DNA from: Akkermansiaceae bacterium
GTDB taxonomy: Bacteria > Verrucomicrobiota > Verrucomicrobiia > Verrucomicrobiales > Akkermansiaceae
Reading direction: 5' to 3'
Length of the DNA: 44,209 nt
Assembly (NCBI GenBank): GCA_947491475.1
Contig: CANLKN010000023.1
Location: 1 to 44,209 of the forward strand
Shown in pieces: positions 1-12,415 of this stretch. The notes under the pieces are model-generated. The model had not been told where the DNA came from. It searched no databases and saw only the letters and a program-made list of their open reading frames with translations. Both the position numbers and the translations under genes were made by a program. Numbering within the stretch: position 1 is the stretch's first letter; every line of letters starts with the position of its first letter.

Positions 1-61
1 TGAGGTTGAGAATCTGCTTGAGGACGATCACATTGCTGCGGGTTGGTGGTGTGTTTTTCAT
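1..61 (-). CDS. Possible transposase N-terminus (truncated by window edge)
   Basis: Minus-strand ATG at 59-61 opens MKNTPPTRSNVIVLKQILNL..., which resembles the N-terminus of IS4-type/DUF4372 transposases (xTVxxQxLxLIP). Only 20 codons are visible. Confidence 0.35.
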   Translation of the reverse strand, partial: MKNTPPTRSNVIVLKQILNL

Positions 62-123
62 AACACCCTACCGAGTGGCAGGGATTTAAACTCAACACCA
101 GCCCGCTTTTCCTTCCCTAGCTA

Positions 124-143
124 AGCCGTCCTGTGGGACGGCT
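124..143. repeat. Perfect hairpin AGCCGTCC-TGTG-GGACGGCT
   Basis: 8-bp inverted repeat with 4-nt loop, between the putative transposase start and the first glycosidase gene. Confidence 0.8.
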
Positions 144-156
144 GTGAAACTTTTTC

Positions 157-2814
157 ATGAACACCAAGACACAACGTAAGAATGCGGTTTCCGCTTTCCT
201 CACCAAGCTCACCGCCAGATCACTTTGCGTAGTGATAGGGCTGTTTCTTTACCCTCTGATGGCTTCCGCGACGCCAGCGCCCGATTTTCGGGAAGCCTCC
301 TGGGTGTGGGCGGATGCGAATGGCGACGGGATCGAGCTTGCTGATGGACCGGGAAGCGAATTCGCGTTTCTAAGGCGCACGTTTGACTTGCCGGAAGGAT
401 CAGTGGTCACCCGGGCCGTGATTTCGCTGACGGCTGATAACTCGGCCGAGGCATGGGTCAACGGCGAGGCGGTGGCCAAGTCGAACGTGGACTGGCGGCA
501 ATCGGCTGCGGTAGATGTCAGTCAATGGCTGAGACCCGGAAAAAACGTGATCGCGGTGCACGCCCAGAACATCAAATTGCCGAGAGATGCAGGCGGTGTG
601 ATTTGTGCGCTGGCGGTGACCTACCGCTCGGCAGATGGCACGGAGAGTGAGTTGGTCCTTGGCAGCGACGCCTCTTGGCAGGGAGCACCGGACGCGCCGG
701 AGGGCTGGGAAAAGCCTGGATTTTCCGATGCGGCTTGGAGGTCGGCAGTTCCGTTGGTACCGCTGGGCGGCGCTCCATGGAACAACCAATTTACCGGAGC
801 CGAGGGCGGCATTGCGGGTGAGGTGCCGGATTTCCAGATTGGCGGCGATGGCAAGCTGCTGTCTCCACTGCGGGACTTGCTGAAGCGGCATTATGTACCC
901 GGTATCTCCTGCACGTTGTGGGATCCATGGCTGCCGCGCAGCCTCCTATGGGTAGGAGTGAATCCCGGCAAGATTGATGTCGGCACGCGGCGATTTTACC
1001 GGAACAGCTTGCTTGGGCGCGAGATCACCGCGGAGGGATATGTCGAAATGCGGCAGCACCGTGGCCTGGGTTTGCCGGAGGGCTGGCCGTTCCCATTTTG
1101 GACGCAGGGCCCGGGGGTGGGCTGGCATTTCTCAGTAGCGGGCAATCCATATGGCTCGCCAATCTACGGCATCAACAAGGCGGTGAATGCGGACGGATGG
1201 ACTCTGGATGGCGCGACGACCGAAGGCTTTGACGATCTCAAGGGCTGGACGATCCGGTTTGACAGGGCCAACGCCGCCATCACATCCCCGGCCTGCAAAG
1301 CCGCAAAAGCCATGGCACCCTACGTCCGCCTGGAGTGGCGCGCACAGGGCCTGCCCGCGACCGCGCAGCCCTACCTCGAGTGGACAACGGAACCACAACC
1401 GGAATTCTCCCCCGAACGCCGGGTCTATTTTTCTCCGATCCAGGCGGCGGATGACCTCCAGTTCACGATGCTCCCGCTGCATGAAATCCCCGGCTGGGAG
1501 GGGCCGATCACCCGCTTTCGCATTCATTTCGACAATCCGGTGGATGCAAAAGTGAGCATCGTCGCGCTGTTCACCGCGCAGGACACCCGTCTGCCAATCA
1601 CGAATTCGGACTTCGTTCTGGGCAGCACGGATTTTTATAATTTGAGCGGAGACCTTGATTTCCTTCGCCTGCAGATCAACCGCCTGCGGACGGCGATGGG
1701 CTACTCCCTCAAAGAGTTCGGTGTGGAGAAAAACGGCATCGCTTATGTGCCATGGCCCGGCCACGAGGGGCGCAGCGGCGTCACATGGGTGGATGGGAAA
1801 AAAGTCCTCCGGCCCGGCGAAGGAGTGGGCAACAACTACTACGATCTTCTGCCGTTCGGCGCATGGGACGCCTATTTGAACATCCGGATTTACGCGGCGT
1901 TGCGGGCGATGGCGAAGCTGGAAAAGGCAATCGAAGCCTCGCCGCAATGGAATCTGCCGGAATCCCCCCTACGGCGATCCGCGGAAGAACTCGATGCCAT
2001 AGCCGATCGGTTGCGGACGGAATTCCAGAAGAAATTCTGGAACCCGGCAGCCGGTCGCTTTGTCGGAGCCATTGATGTGGACGGAGTCGCGCATGATTAC
2101 GGATTCACGCCAATCAACATCGAGGCGATCGTTTACGGCTTGGCGAGCGAGCCGCAGAGCCGCGAAATATTCGAATGGCTCGATGGCAAACGGCTTATCG
2201 AAGAGGATACCTCGCAAGGTGAGGACATTTACAAATGGCGTTTCGGCCCCCGCGCCACCACACGCCGCAACATCGACTACTATCAAGCGGCATGGACCGC
2301 TCCCGAGAACATTCCCTTCGGCGACCAAATCCAGGATGGCGGTGCGGTGCTCGGGTTTTCCTATTATGACATCATGGCCCGCATTCAAACTCTCGGGCCG
2401 GACGATGCTTGGAAGCGCCTCAAGGCAATCCTCGACTGGTATCAGGAAGTGCAGGCCTATGGCGGCTACCGGAAATACTACGACGATCACGATGGCATCT
2501 TGCAGGGCGGCGGCCCGCCCGGCGGGCTAGGCCTCGACCAGGAGTTCTTCGAGAGCGTGATGCTGCCGAGCGTGCTCCTGTATGGATTCCTCGGAATAGA
2601 ACCCACGCCGACCGGTCTGGTGGCAAGACCACAGCTTCCCGCCGATTGGCCGTCGCTGGAGATCACGAACATCGTTTACCACGATTGGCGGTTCTCACTC
2701 ACAGCCGATCCCAAGGCAAAGATTTTGACCGCAAAGGTCGCTGCTGGAAATTCCGATGCACTGCGGATCGCACTGCCCGAAGGCTGGCGTTTTGTGAGTG
2801 AGAAATCACCGTAA
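157..2814 (+). CDS. Secreted alpha-L-rhamnosidase-like / (alpha/alpha)6-barrel glycoside hydrolase
   Basis: 885 aa; N-terminal signal/TM segment (LCVVIGLFLYPLMASA), carbohydrate-binding-like N-terminal domain (SAEAWVNGEAVAKSN...LRPGKNVIAVHAQN), six-hairpin-type C-terminal half. Confidence 0.75.
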   Translation: MNTKTQRKNAVSAFLTKLTARSLCVVIGLFLYPLMASATPAPDFREASWVWADANGDGIELADGPGSEFAFLRRTFDLPEGSVVTRAVISLTADNSAEAWVNGEAVAKSNVDWRQSAAVDVSQWLRPGKNVIAVHAQNIKLPRDAGGVICALAVTYRSADGTESELVLGSDASWQGAPDAPEGWEKPGFSDAAWRSAVPLVPLGGAPWNNQFTGAEGGIAGEVPDFQIGGDGKLLSPLRDLLKRHYVPGISCTLWDPWLPRSLLWVGVNPGKIDVGTRRFYRNSLLGREITAEGYVEMRQHRGLGLPEGWPFPFWTQGPGVGWHFSVAGNPYGSPIYGINKAVNADGWTLDGATTEGFDDLKGWTIRFDRANAAITSPACKAAKAMAPYVRLEWRAQGLPATAQPYLEWTTEPQPEFSPERRVYFSPIQAADDLQFTMLPLHEIPGWEGPITRFRIHFDNPVDAKVSIVALFTAQDTRLPITNSDFVLGSTDFYNLSGDLDFLRLQINRLRTAMGYSLKEFGVEKNGIAYVPWPGHEGRSGVTWVDGKKVLRPGEGVGNNYYDLLPFGAWDAYLNIRIYAALRAMAKLEKAIEASPQWNLPESPLRRSAEELDAIADRLRTEFQKKFWNPAAGRFVGAIDVDGVAHDYGFTPINIEAIVYGLASEPQSREIFEWLDGKRLIEEDTSQGEDIYKWRFGPRATTRRNIDYYQAAWTAPENIPFGDQIQDGGAVLGFSYYDIMARIQTLGPDDAWKRLKAILDWYQEVQAYGGYRKYYDDHDGILQGGGPPGGLGLDQEFFESVMLPSVLLYGFLGIEPTPTGLVARPQLPADWPSLEITNIVYHDWRFSLTADPKAKILTAKVAAGNSDALRIALPEGWRFVSEKSP

Positions 2815-2866
2815 AAATCCTGCCTCCACTCCCGTAACATCGCATCTACGCTCACCCCGCTTCATC

Positions 2867-4456
2867 ATGAACCATCTGAAAATCACCGTCAGGATTTTAC
2901 TGGTCACCGCGACGCTCATCGCGCCGCTCGCTGCCGCCGAAATCTCGTTTTCAGGCTACCTGCTCAACCGTGCCGACTGGCGCAAGCCCGATGCCCCCAA
3001 ACTCGAGCCAGCGACCAATCAGGATGTTGATATGGACAAGGACGGAATCCTCGGGACGCAAGGGTATGTCCTGTTCGGCCCGGCCGGACAAGAAACCGGC
3101 AAAATCCCGGTCGGCAAGGAATGGCTTCAGAACGTGACCCGCCAGTTGCCTCCATGGGTGCACCAGTTGGAGATTCTAGCCCCTGCGGAAATGGGACGGT
3201 TCCCGGGTTATGCCGTGATCAATGATCCGGTGAAAACCGATCTTTCCTTTAACTCGGGCGCTCTCATTCTGGAGACCAAAGAGCCGGAACTTCCGCTGCT
3301 GAAAATCACTTTCGGCGACGGCGCGCCGCCCACCATCCGGATCGGCCTGATGGTGGACAACCTCGATAGCGGCACCTATAACACGCGCGCGTTTTTCGCG
3401 CAAACGGGGAAGCAGAAAGTCGGCCCGATCGTCACTTTGGTCCAGAACGGTTCCAGCAACGGAATCCCTGATTATTACTTCTTTGACGTGATCGACACCA
3501 AGCCCGGCGAAAATGTCACCTTCCTCGCCGAGCCCGGCCCCGGCGGCATGGTCACGCTGGGAGGTCTCACCTTCGATTCGGTTTCGCCGAAACACTACGC
3601 GGAATTCCGGCACCCGGACCGCTACCTGAAGGACTTTTACGTCTATAAGAACGGCGACACCTATCACCTCTTCTACAACATCGGCCTTGCGGACGGAAAG
3701 CAGGAGTGGCAGCAACCGGGAAACGAGGAAATGTTCGGCCACGCCACCTCGAAGGATCTGCGGAAATGGGAATACCATCCCGGCGTTCTCATCACGCAGC
3801 CGCTGGGTTGGGAAGAAGCCACGGTCTCCGCACCTTCGATTGTCAAACGCGATGACGGAAACTACTACATGGCCTACACGGGATTCGACCGCAACGCGAA
3901 CCAGCAGATGGGTCTCGCCGTCAGCAAGGATCTCTTCGAATGGAAGCGTGTGGCCGCCAACCCCATCGCACGCGGGCCGTCGTGGTCATCCTGGCAGCCG
4001 GGAGTGTGGGCGGACTTCCGGGACCCGGATCTGTTCCCGATGGCGGACGGATTCACCTACATGTTCAACACCGTGCATGTGCCTGATGTCGGCGGTGCGG
4101 TCGCCATCTCGCGCTCAAAGGATCTCCTCGAATGGGAGGATCTCGGACCCCAGCGCGCGCTCTATCCCGGGTTTCATGCCGCGGAGAGTGCCCGCGCCTT
4201 TCTCCACGACGGCAAGGTTTATGTGTTCATCGGAGGTGGCGGCTCGGCCTTGATGGTGACCGACGACATCATGTCCGGAAAATGGGAGCATGTGCCTTTC
4301 GATTTCCCTAACGACGGGCTCTGGTCGGGATGGGAGATTGTGGAAGGTCCCGAGGGACAAATGCTCTTCTGCGCCTTCAAATGGAAAATGTTTGGAAATT
4401 TCATTCACTTCTGGGAGGTGGATTGGGAGAATGGCGTCCCGCGTTTGCGGCGCTGA
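2867..4456 (+). CDS. Secreted five-bladed beta-propeller glycosidase (GH43/GH32-like) with an N-terminal extra module
   Basis: ATG at 2867 followed by a signal peptide (ITVRILLVTATLIAPLAAA). Propeller blade motifs DFYVYKNGDTYHLFYN, ATSKDLRKWEYH, YYMAYTGFDR, DFRDPDLFP. Confidence 0.75.
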   Translation: MNHLKITVRILLVTATLIAPLAAAEISFSGYLLNRADWRKPDAPKLEPATNQDVDMDKDGILGTQGYVLFGPAGQETGKIPVGKEWLQNVTRQLPPWVHQLEILAPAEMGRFPGYAVINDPVKTDLSFNSGALILETKEPELPLLKITFGDGAPPTIRIGLMVDNLDSGTYNTRAFFAQTGKQKVGPIVTLVQNGSSNGIPDYYFFDVIDTKPGENVTFLAEPGPGGMVTLGGLTFDSVSPKHYAEFRHPDRYLKDFYVYKNGDTYHLFYNIGLADGKQEWQQPGNEEMFGHATSKDLRKWEYHPGVLITQPLGWEEATVSAPSIVKRDDGNYYMAYTGFDRNANQQMGLAVSKDLFEWKRVAANPIARGPSWSSWQPGVWADFRDPDLFPMADGFTYMFNTVHVPDVGGAVAISRSKDLLEWEDLGPQRALYPGFHAAESARAFLHDGKVYVFIGGGGSALMVTDDIMSGKWEHVPFDFPNDGLWSGWEIVEGPEGQMLFCAFKWKMFGNFIHFWEVDWENGVPRLRR

Positions 4457-4469
4457 GCAAAATTTCATC

Positions 4470-5816
4470 ATGCAATCTTCAAACGCACTGCGCGCCAGCA
4501 TTTCCCGCACGACACTCACCGTGGCGTTGATCGTTTTCGTGCTCGCGGGATTTGCGGCATGTATGCCCGGCGACCGCTGGCGACTATTTGCTATTTCTGG
4601 CTTGTTTGCGATTGTGCCGATGCTCGTCGGGCCGAGATGGTATCATTTTGTCGGCGCGCTCCTCGTGCTTGGAATGGCGATGAGTATCGATGGGGATCTC
4701 AAGGCTGGCAGGGAGTATCAGAAGCAGCGGCAGGAGCGGCAGGAGCGGTGGCTTGCGCGTGCTTTAAAGAATCAAACCAATAACAAAGACACCACAATGA
4801 TCCAATACCCCGACCACCGACCCGCCGCCCGCCTCCGTCTCGATGCCATGGACGAAGGCATCGTTTTCCGCCATGGCCAGGGCCCGAAACAATGCGATGC
4901 CGGAGGAGCCCGCGAAGCCAGCGTGGTGCTGCATGACGGCATCTATCATTTGTTCTATGATGGCGCGGAACCGGGCGTCGGCTGGCTGGCCTGCCTCGCC
5001 ACCAGCACGGATATGAAAAACTGGGAGCGTCACGGGCCGGTGTTCAGTTATGGCGAGCCGGGAACGCCGGATTCGCACACCGCGACTTCACCATGGTTCA
5101 TTCACGAAGACGGGTTGTGGCATGCGTTTTACGTCGGCTGCCGCAAGACGAGCCCGCCGCCTGATTGCATTCCGCATGCGCCGTATCTCACCTGCAAGGC
5201 GGAGGCTGAAAACCTGCGCGGCCCATGGAAGAAGCGCTACGATGTGGTGGCGGTGACCGCGGAGCCGGAAACTTATCGCGGAGAAACGGCCAGCCCTGGA
5301 TTCCTGTTCCGCCACGATGGCCAACTGCGGATGTTTTTCAGTTCGGCGGAAGGCGAGGTTTCCGACACGGCGGTCAAAATCAAGCGGACGCTCGGCATGG
5401 CCAGCGCGCCGCATCCGGACGGCCCGTGGACGGTGCCGGGCCAGCCGATCCTTCCGATCGAGGAGCAGATCGAAAACAGCTCGCTCTATTATGAGCCGTC
5501 CAACCAAACCTGGTTTCTTTTCACCAACCACATCGGCATCAATGACCAGGGCTGGGAATACACCGATGCCATCTGGGTCTATTGGTCCAAGGATCCGTTG
5601 AAGTGGAACCCGCAGGACAAGGCGGTCGTGCTTGATGGCAAAAACTGCACTTGGAGCAAAAATTGCATCGGCATGCCCTCGGTGCTGCCGGTCGATGGGC
5701 GCCTCGCCATTTTCTACGACGCCGCGGGCGGCGATTCGGTTTCCCACATGGGCCGCGACATCGGCCTCGCCTGGCTGCCGCTTCCGCTCAAGCCACCCGT
5801 CCAGCCAGCGCCTTGA
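4470..5816 (+). CDS. Putative membrane-anchored beta-propeller glycosidase-like protein (about 3 TM segments plus propeller); alternative start for the soluble part at 4798
   Basis: One open frame from ATG 4470 through hydrophobic segments (LTVALIVFVLAGFAACM, WRLFAISGLFAIVPMLV, YHFVGALLVLGMAMSI) into blades such as ASVVLHDGIYHLFYDGAEPG and TSTDMKNWERHGPVF. Confidence 0.65.
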   Translation: MQSSNALRASISRTTLTVALIVFVLAGFAACMPGDRWRLFAISGLFAIVPMLVGPRWYHFVGALLVLGMAMSIDGDLKAGREYQKQRQERQERWLARALKNQTNNKDTTMIQYPDHRPAARLRLDAMDEGIVFRHGQGPKQCDAGGAREASVVLHDGIYHLFYDGAEPGVGWLACLATSTDMKNWERHGPVFSYGEPGTPDSHTATSPWFIHEDGLWHAFYVGCRKTSPPPDCIPHAPYLTCKAEAENLRGPWKKRYDVVAVTAEPETYRGETASPGFLFRHDGQLRMFFSSAEGEVSDTAVKIKRTLGMASAPHPDGPWTVPGQPILPIEEQIENSSLYYEPSNQTWFLFTNHIGINDQGWEYTDAIWVYWSKDPLKWNPQDKAVVLDGKNCTWSKNCIGMPSVLPVDGRLAIFYDAAGGDSVSHMGRDIGLAWLPLPLKPPVQPAP

Positions 5817-6258
5817 GTAACAAATTCCGGCGGTCGGCGCGGATCGGGCGCAGCGAAAGGTGGATGCCCGAGCTTTTCCCGGCATCGTGGTGCAGTGTCA
5901 GCACCCTGTGCCGGGCATCGACCTCCATACTATGCACTTCCTGCCAAACCACGAGGCGCATGCCATCAGCCGGGCGGAAGAACGGGAAAATTTCGATCCC
6001 CAGTGGAGTGAGGATCAGGTAGGCACGTCTGGTGAGGCGCATGGCCAGGCGCGCCGTGACCAGTGAGGCGAGCAAGGGCAAAAGCGCCCATGCCGGATGC
6101 GGCAGTTGCGGGTTGGTGCTGCGATAGATCGAGGTGGCGGCTAGCGTTAGCGCCACCGCCGCCAGAACCGCGGCTGCCAGCCAAAAAATCACGGCCTGCC
6201 CTGAGCGGGTGAAACGCAGTTCCTTATCCGGTGATTGGATCCCCGCTGTCATTGGCAA
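5788..6258 (-). CDS. Small membrane protein, uncharacterised
   Basis: 156 aa with two hydrophobic segments, then a soluble domain (YLILTPLGIEIFPFFRP...). Converges on and overlaps the end of the preceding gene. Confidence 0.6.
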   Translation of the reverse strand: MPMTAGIQSPDKELRFTRSGQAVIFWLAAAVLAAVALTLAATSIYRSTNPQLPHPAWALLPLLASLVTARLAMRLTRRAYLILTPLGIEIFPFFRPADGMRLVVWQEVHSMEVDARHRVLTLHHDAGKSSGIHLSLRPIRADRRNLLLKALAGRVA

Positions 6259-6392
6259 GCATTTCCTTGCGCCAGCGCCATCAGTCCGACCGATTCACCA
6301 TGGGCCATCCTGGCGAATTTTTCAGGGGGTATGGCGATAAACCCACCGTTCACAGTGTGCTGTCTAACTTGGAAAAGCATGGTTTTCAAAAA

Positions 6393-6941
6393 TCAGATCC
6401 TTGGATCGCCATAAGCGCCGAGTTGCGCCTCCAATTCCGCCGCCAACTGTTCCCGTCCGGTGGCCTTTGCCAGGTCAATACGCAGAGCCAGCGTTTGCGG
6501 CAATTTGAGTTCGTCCTCCGTCATTGCGGCGATGCACTCGGCCGCCGTCTCGTGATCGGCAATCGCCAGCGCACCCTCGGCCTGGGCATGCAAGGATGGC
6601 TCTTCTCCGGCGAGCGGCGGCTCCCGGTAAACCGCCCAACTCGCATGCTCCGGCAAACCTGCCGGCTCGTTCACCTGCTCCAGATAGACCAGTTCATCGC
6701 CGGCTTTCGTCTGCCGCAAATGATTGATCACCAGCACCAATGTCAGCCCAAACAACGCAAATGAAATTTCCAACAAGAACGGCGTGGTCGCCATCCCCAT
6801 CATGAAACCCAGCCACTCGCCCAGGAATCCAGGGACATGCGGAACCCACAGCAGGAGCCCGCAAATCACCACCGCAATCGCGAGAAAAATCGCCGCAGCG
6901 ATTGCAATCTGCCGTTTTTGTTCATTTGTCATTTTGCTCAT
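6393..6941 (-). CDS. Membrane protein with C-terminal helical-repeat-like region
   Basis: Starts MSKMTNEQKRQIAIAAAIFLAIAVVICGLLLW; two TM segments. The N-terminal 43 codons of the longer ORF lie over an intergenic repeat and are unlikely to be coding. Confidence 0.6.
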   Translation of the reverse strand: MSKMTNEQKRQIAIAAAIFLAIAVVICGLLLWVPHVPGFLGEWLGFMMGMATTPFLLEISFALFGLTLVLVINHLRQTKAGDELVYLEQVNEPAGLPEHASWAVYREPPLAGEEPSLHAQAEGALAIADHETAAECIAAMTEDELKLPQTLALRIDLAKATGREQLAAELEAQLGAYGDPRI

Positions 6942-6960
6942 GCGTGCGGCCAGATTAACC

Positions 6961-7020
6961 AAAAAAGGAAGATGGGAACCACTGATTTTACTGATTAACC
7001 TGATTTTTAAGAGCTTGGAG
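6961..7020. repeat. Intergenic repeat with 9-nt CTGATT periodicity (copy 1)
   Basis: aaaggaagatgggaaccaCTGATTttaCTGATTaacCTGATTtttaagagcttggag; a related copy is on the opposite strand at about 41077-41123. Confidence 0.7.
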
Positions 7021-7252
7021 TCCACATACGAGTGGGCCGCCCTTGGCAAGGCGAGCGCGTATTCAATCACAGCGGCAACCTTGGGTATATCGCATATTTA
7101 GCGAACCATCGCCGGTGGAAGTTTCCACTGACGCCGTTCCGAAGCCCTGTTTGCCCTATCCAGCCTGCTGATCTGCCGTCGGCGCGGCAAATAACAGCGG
7201 AAGGTGGATTCGCTCTTGGCGGGATGCCCCTCTGCCCCTAAACACCGCAGCC

Positions 7253-8644
7253 ATGCGGCTTTTCGACACGCTGACCCGGACCGAACGCGAACTGCGCCCG
7301 ATGGACGGCGCGTCATTTCGTTTTTATTGCTGCGGCCCCACGGTTTACGGGCCGGCGCACATCGGCAACTTCCGCACCTTCGTGCTGCAGGATGTGCTGC
7401 GCCGCACGCTGGAAACCGGCGGCACGCGCACCCTCCACGTCCGCAACATCACCGATGTGGACGACAAGACGATCCGCGATTCACAAAAGGCGGGCCAAAC
7501 ATTATCCGACTTCACCGCTGGCTGGACGGAAAAGTTCCATCAAGACTGCGAAAAACTCGGCCTGCTCGATCCACACATCGAACCCGGCGCGGTCGATCAC
7601 ATCCCGCAGCAGATCGCGATGATCAAACAGCTCGCCGCCAAGGGCCATGCCTACGCGTCCGATGACGGGTCTGTGTATTTCAAGATCTCGTCGTTTCCCG
7701 GCTACGGCAAACTCTCGCACCTCGACGAACGCGAGCTCGATCTCGGCAAAACCCAAAACGCCCGCGCCAATGCGGATGAATACGAGAAGGACAGCGTGTC
7801 CGACTTCGTCTTGTGGAAAACACGCCGCCCGGAGGACGGTGAAAATTTCTGGCCCTCACCATGGGGAGAGGGCCGCCCCGGCTGGCACCTCGAATGCTCG
7901 GCGATGATCCTCGAGTATCTGGGCGAAAATTTCGACCTCCACTCCGGCGGCGTCGATCTGGTGTTTCCGCACCATGAAAACGAGATCGCCCAGAGCGTAT
8001 GCTCGTGCGGCGGGCACTTCGCCGCACACTGGTTTCACATCACCCACCTGCTGGTGGATGGCGGGAAAATGTCCAAATCGCTCGGCAATTTATACACTCT
8101 AACCGATCTCGAGACCCGCGGCTTCACGCCGATGGAGGTCCGCTATGTGTTGATCGGCGGGCACTACCGGAAACAACTTAACTTCACACTCGATTCGCTG
8201 CACGCCGCACGCGAGGCGCTGGCCAAGCTCGCCAAAGGTGCCCGCAACCTTGCCGCGAAAACCGGTGGCGATGTGATACTGGATTCCGTCGGCTTCGGTC
8301 CCTTCCAAGCCGCGTGGGACAGCCTAAACTCCGACCTCAACACGCCTGCCGCGCTTGGCTGCTTGTTTACCGGCTTGCGCGAAGCCGCGCATCTCACAGG
8401 GGTGGAAGCCGCCGCCGCGCTTGCAGGATTCAACCGCGTGCTGCGCGCACTCGGACTCACGCTGCCTGAGGAAAAAGACGACAACACCGAAGTTCCCGAA
8501 AGCATCCGCAGCCTCGCCGAAACCCGCTGGCAGGCACGGCTTGCAAAGAACTGGGCCGAGTCCGACCGCATGCGCGACGAACTCGCCGCCCAAGGATGGC
8601 TCGTCAAGGATGGCAAGGATGGCTACACGCTGGAGAGTCCGTAG
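7253..8644 (+). CDS. cysS: Cysteinyl-tRNA synthetase
   Basis: CGPTVYGPAHIGN..., HLECSAM, SGGVDLVFPHHENEIAQS, GGKMSKSLGN signatures of class I CysRS. Confidence 0.97.
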   Translation: MRLFDTLTRTERELRPMDGASFRFYCCGPTVYGPAHIGNFRTFVLQDVLRRTLETGGTRTLHVRNITDVDDKTIRDSQKAGQTLSDFTAGWTEKFHQDCEKLGLLDPHIEPGAVDHIPQQIAMIKQLAAKGHAYASDDGSVYFKISSFPGYGKLSHLDERELDLGKTQNARANADEYEKDSVSDFVLWKTRRPEDGENFWPSPWGEGRPGWHLECSAMILEYLGENFDLHSGGVDLVFPHHENEIAQSVCSCGGHFAAHWFHITHLLVDGGKMSKSLGNLYTLTDLETRGFTPMEVRYVLIGGHYRKQLNFTLDSLHAAREALAKLAKGARNLAAKTGGDVILDSVGFGPFQAAWDSLNSDLNTPAALGCLFTGLREAAHLTGVEAAAALAGFNRVLRALGLTLPEEKDDNTEVPESIRSLAETRWQARLAKNWAESDRMRDELAAQGWLVKDGKDGYTLESP

Positions 8645-8652
8645 TCCAAACC

Positions 8653-8946
8653 ATGCGCACCCAGCTCATCGGGCCGACCTTCGAATCATGGCGCGACGCC
8701 GCGCGGAATTTGCTCGCGGCGGGCGTGGAGCCGAATGCGGTGTTGTGGTCGGACAATCCGGATGAAACCGCCGTGTTTGCCGGCGAACCAATCATTCCGA
8801 AGCGTCTCCGGGCCCCCAAAGTATCCGCCACTTTTCTCAAAATGGCGCGCAGCGCGGCGGAGCACACTGATCCGCGCAAATGGGGCCTGCTGTATCGCCT
8901 GCGCCTCCTGAACGAGCAATCCCCGCCCGCATCGGACGAAGGCTAG
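8653..8946 (+). pseudogene. Truncated DUF4130/UdgX-type DNA-metabolism protein (N-terminal piece only)
   Basis: FESWRDAARNLLAAGVEPNAVLWSDN...FLKMARSAAEHTDPRKWGLLYRL resembles the N-terminus of TIGR03915/DUF4130 proteins often fused to UdgX; it stops at 98 aa. Confidence 0.5.
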
Positions 8947-9018
8947 CGCTTGCACCCGCCCGAAGTGCGGTGTATGGCCTCCGTCCCGGCGGGCGATCCG
9001 CCCTACCCCATCTCTCTC

Positions 9019-12195
<3,177 letters not shown>

Positions 12196-12415
12196 GCAGG
12201 GCCGCATCCGCCATCCGCCTTCAGACTGCCGGAATTCATGCTTTAGCTTGTTTTTCCCGAGGCGGCGCGAAGATCCCCAAAGGCTTTACTCCGACGCCGT
12301 CAGGATGAAGCGCCATTTTCCCTGACTTGAGGCAAATGCCTTCGGGCACAACCTGCCTCGCCAATGGGTAATCTTGTCTTGCCTAGCGCGCGCCGGAACG
12401 TCAACGATCCGCGCC

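Noticed and set aside
1132-1947. 271-aa minus-strand ORF inside the first glycosidase
   Set aside because: Antisense shadow ORF of a well-supported secreted glycosidase; no domain recognised.
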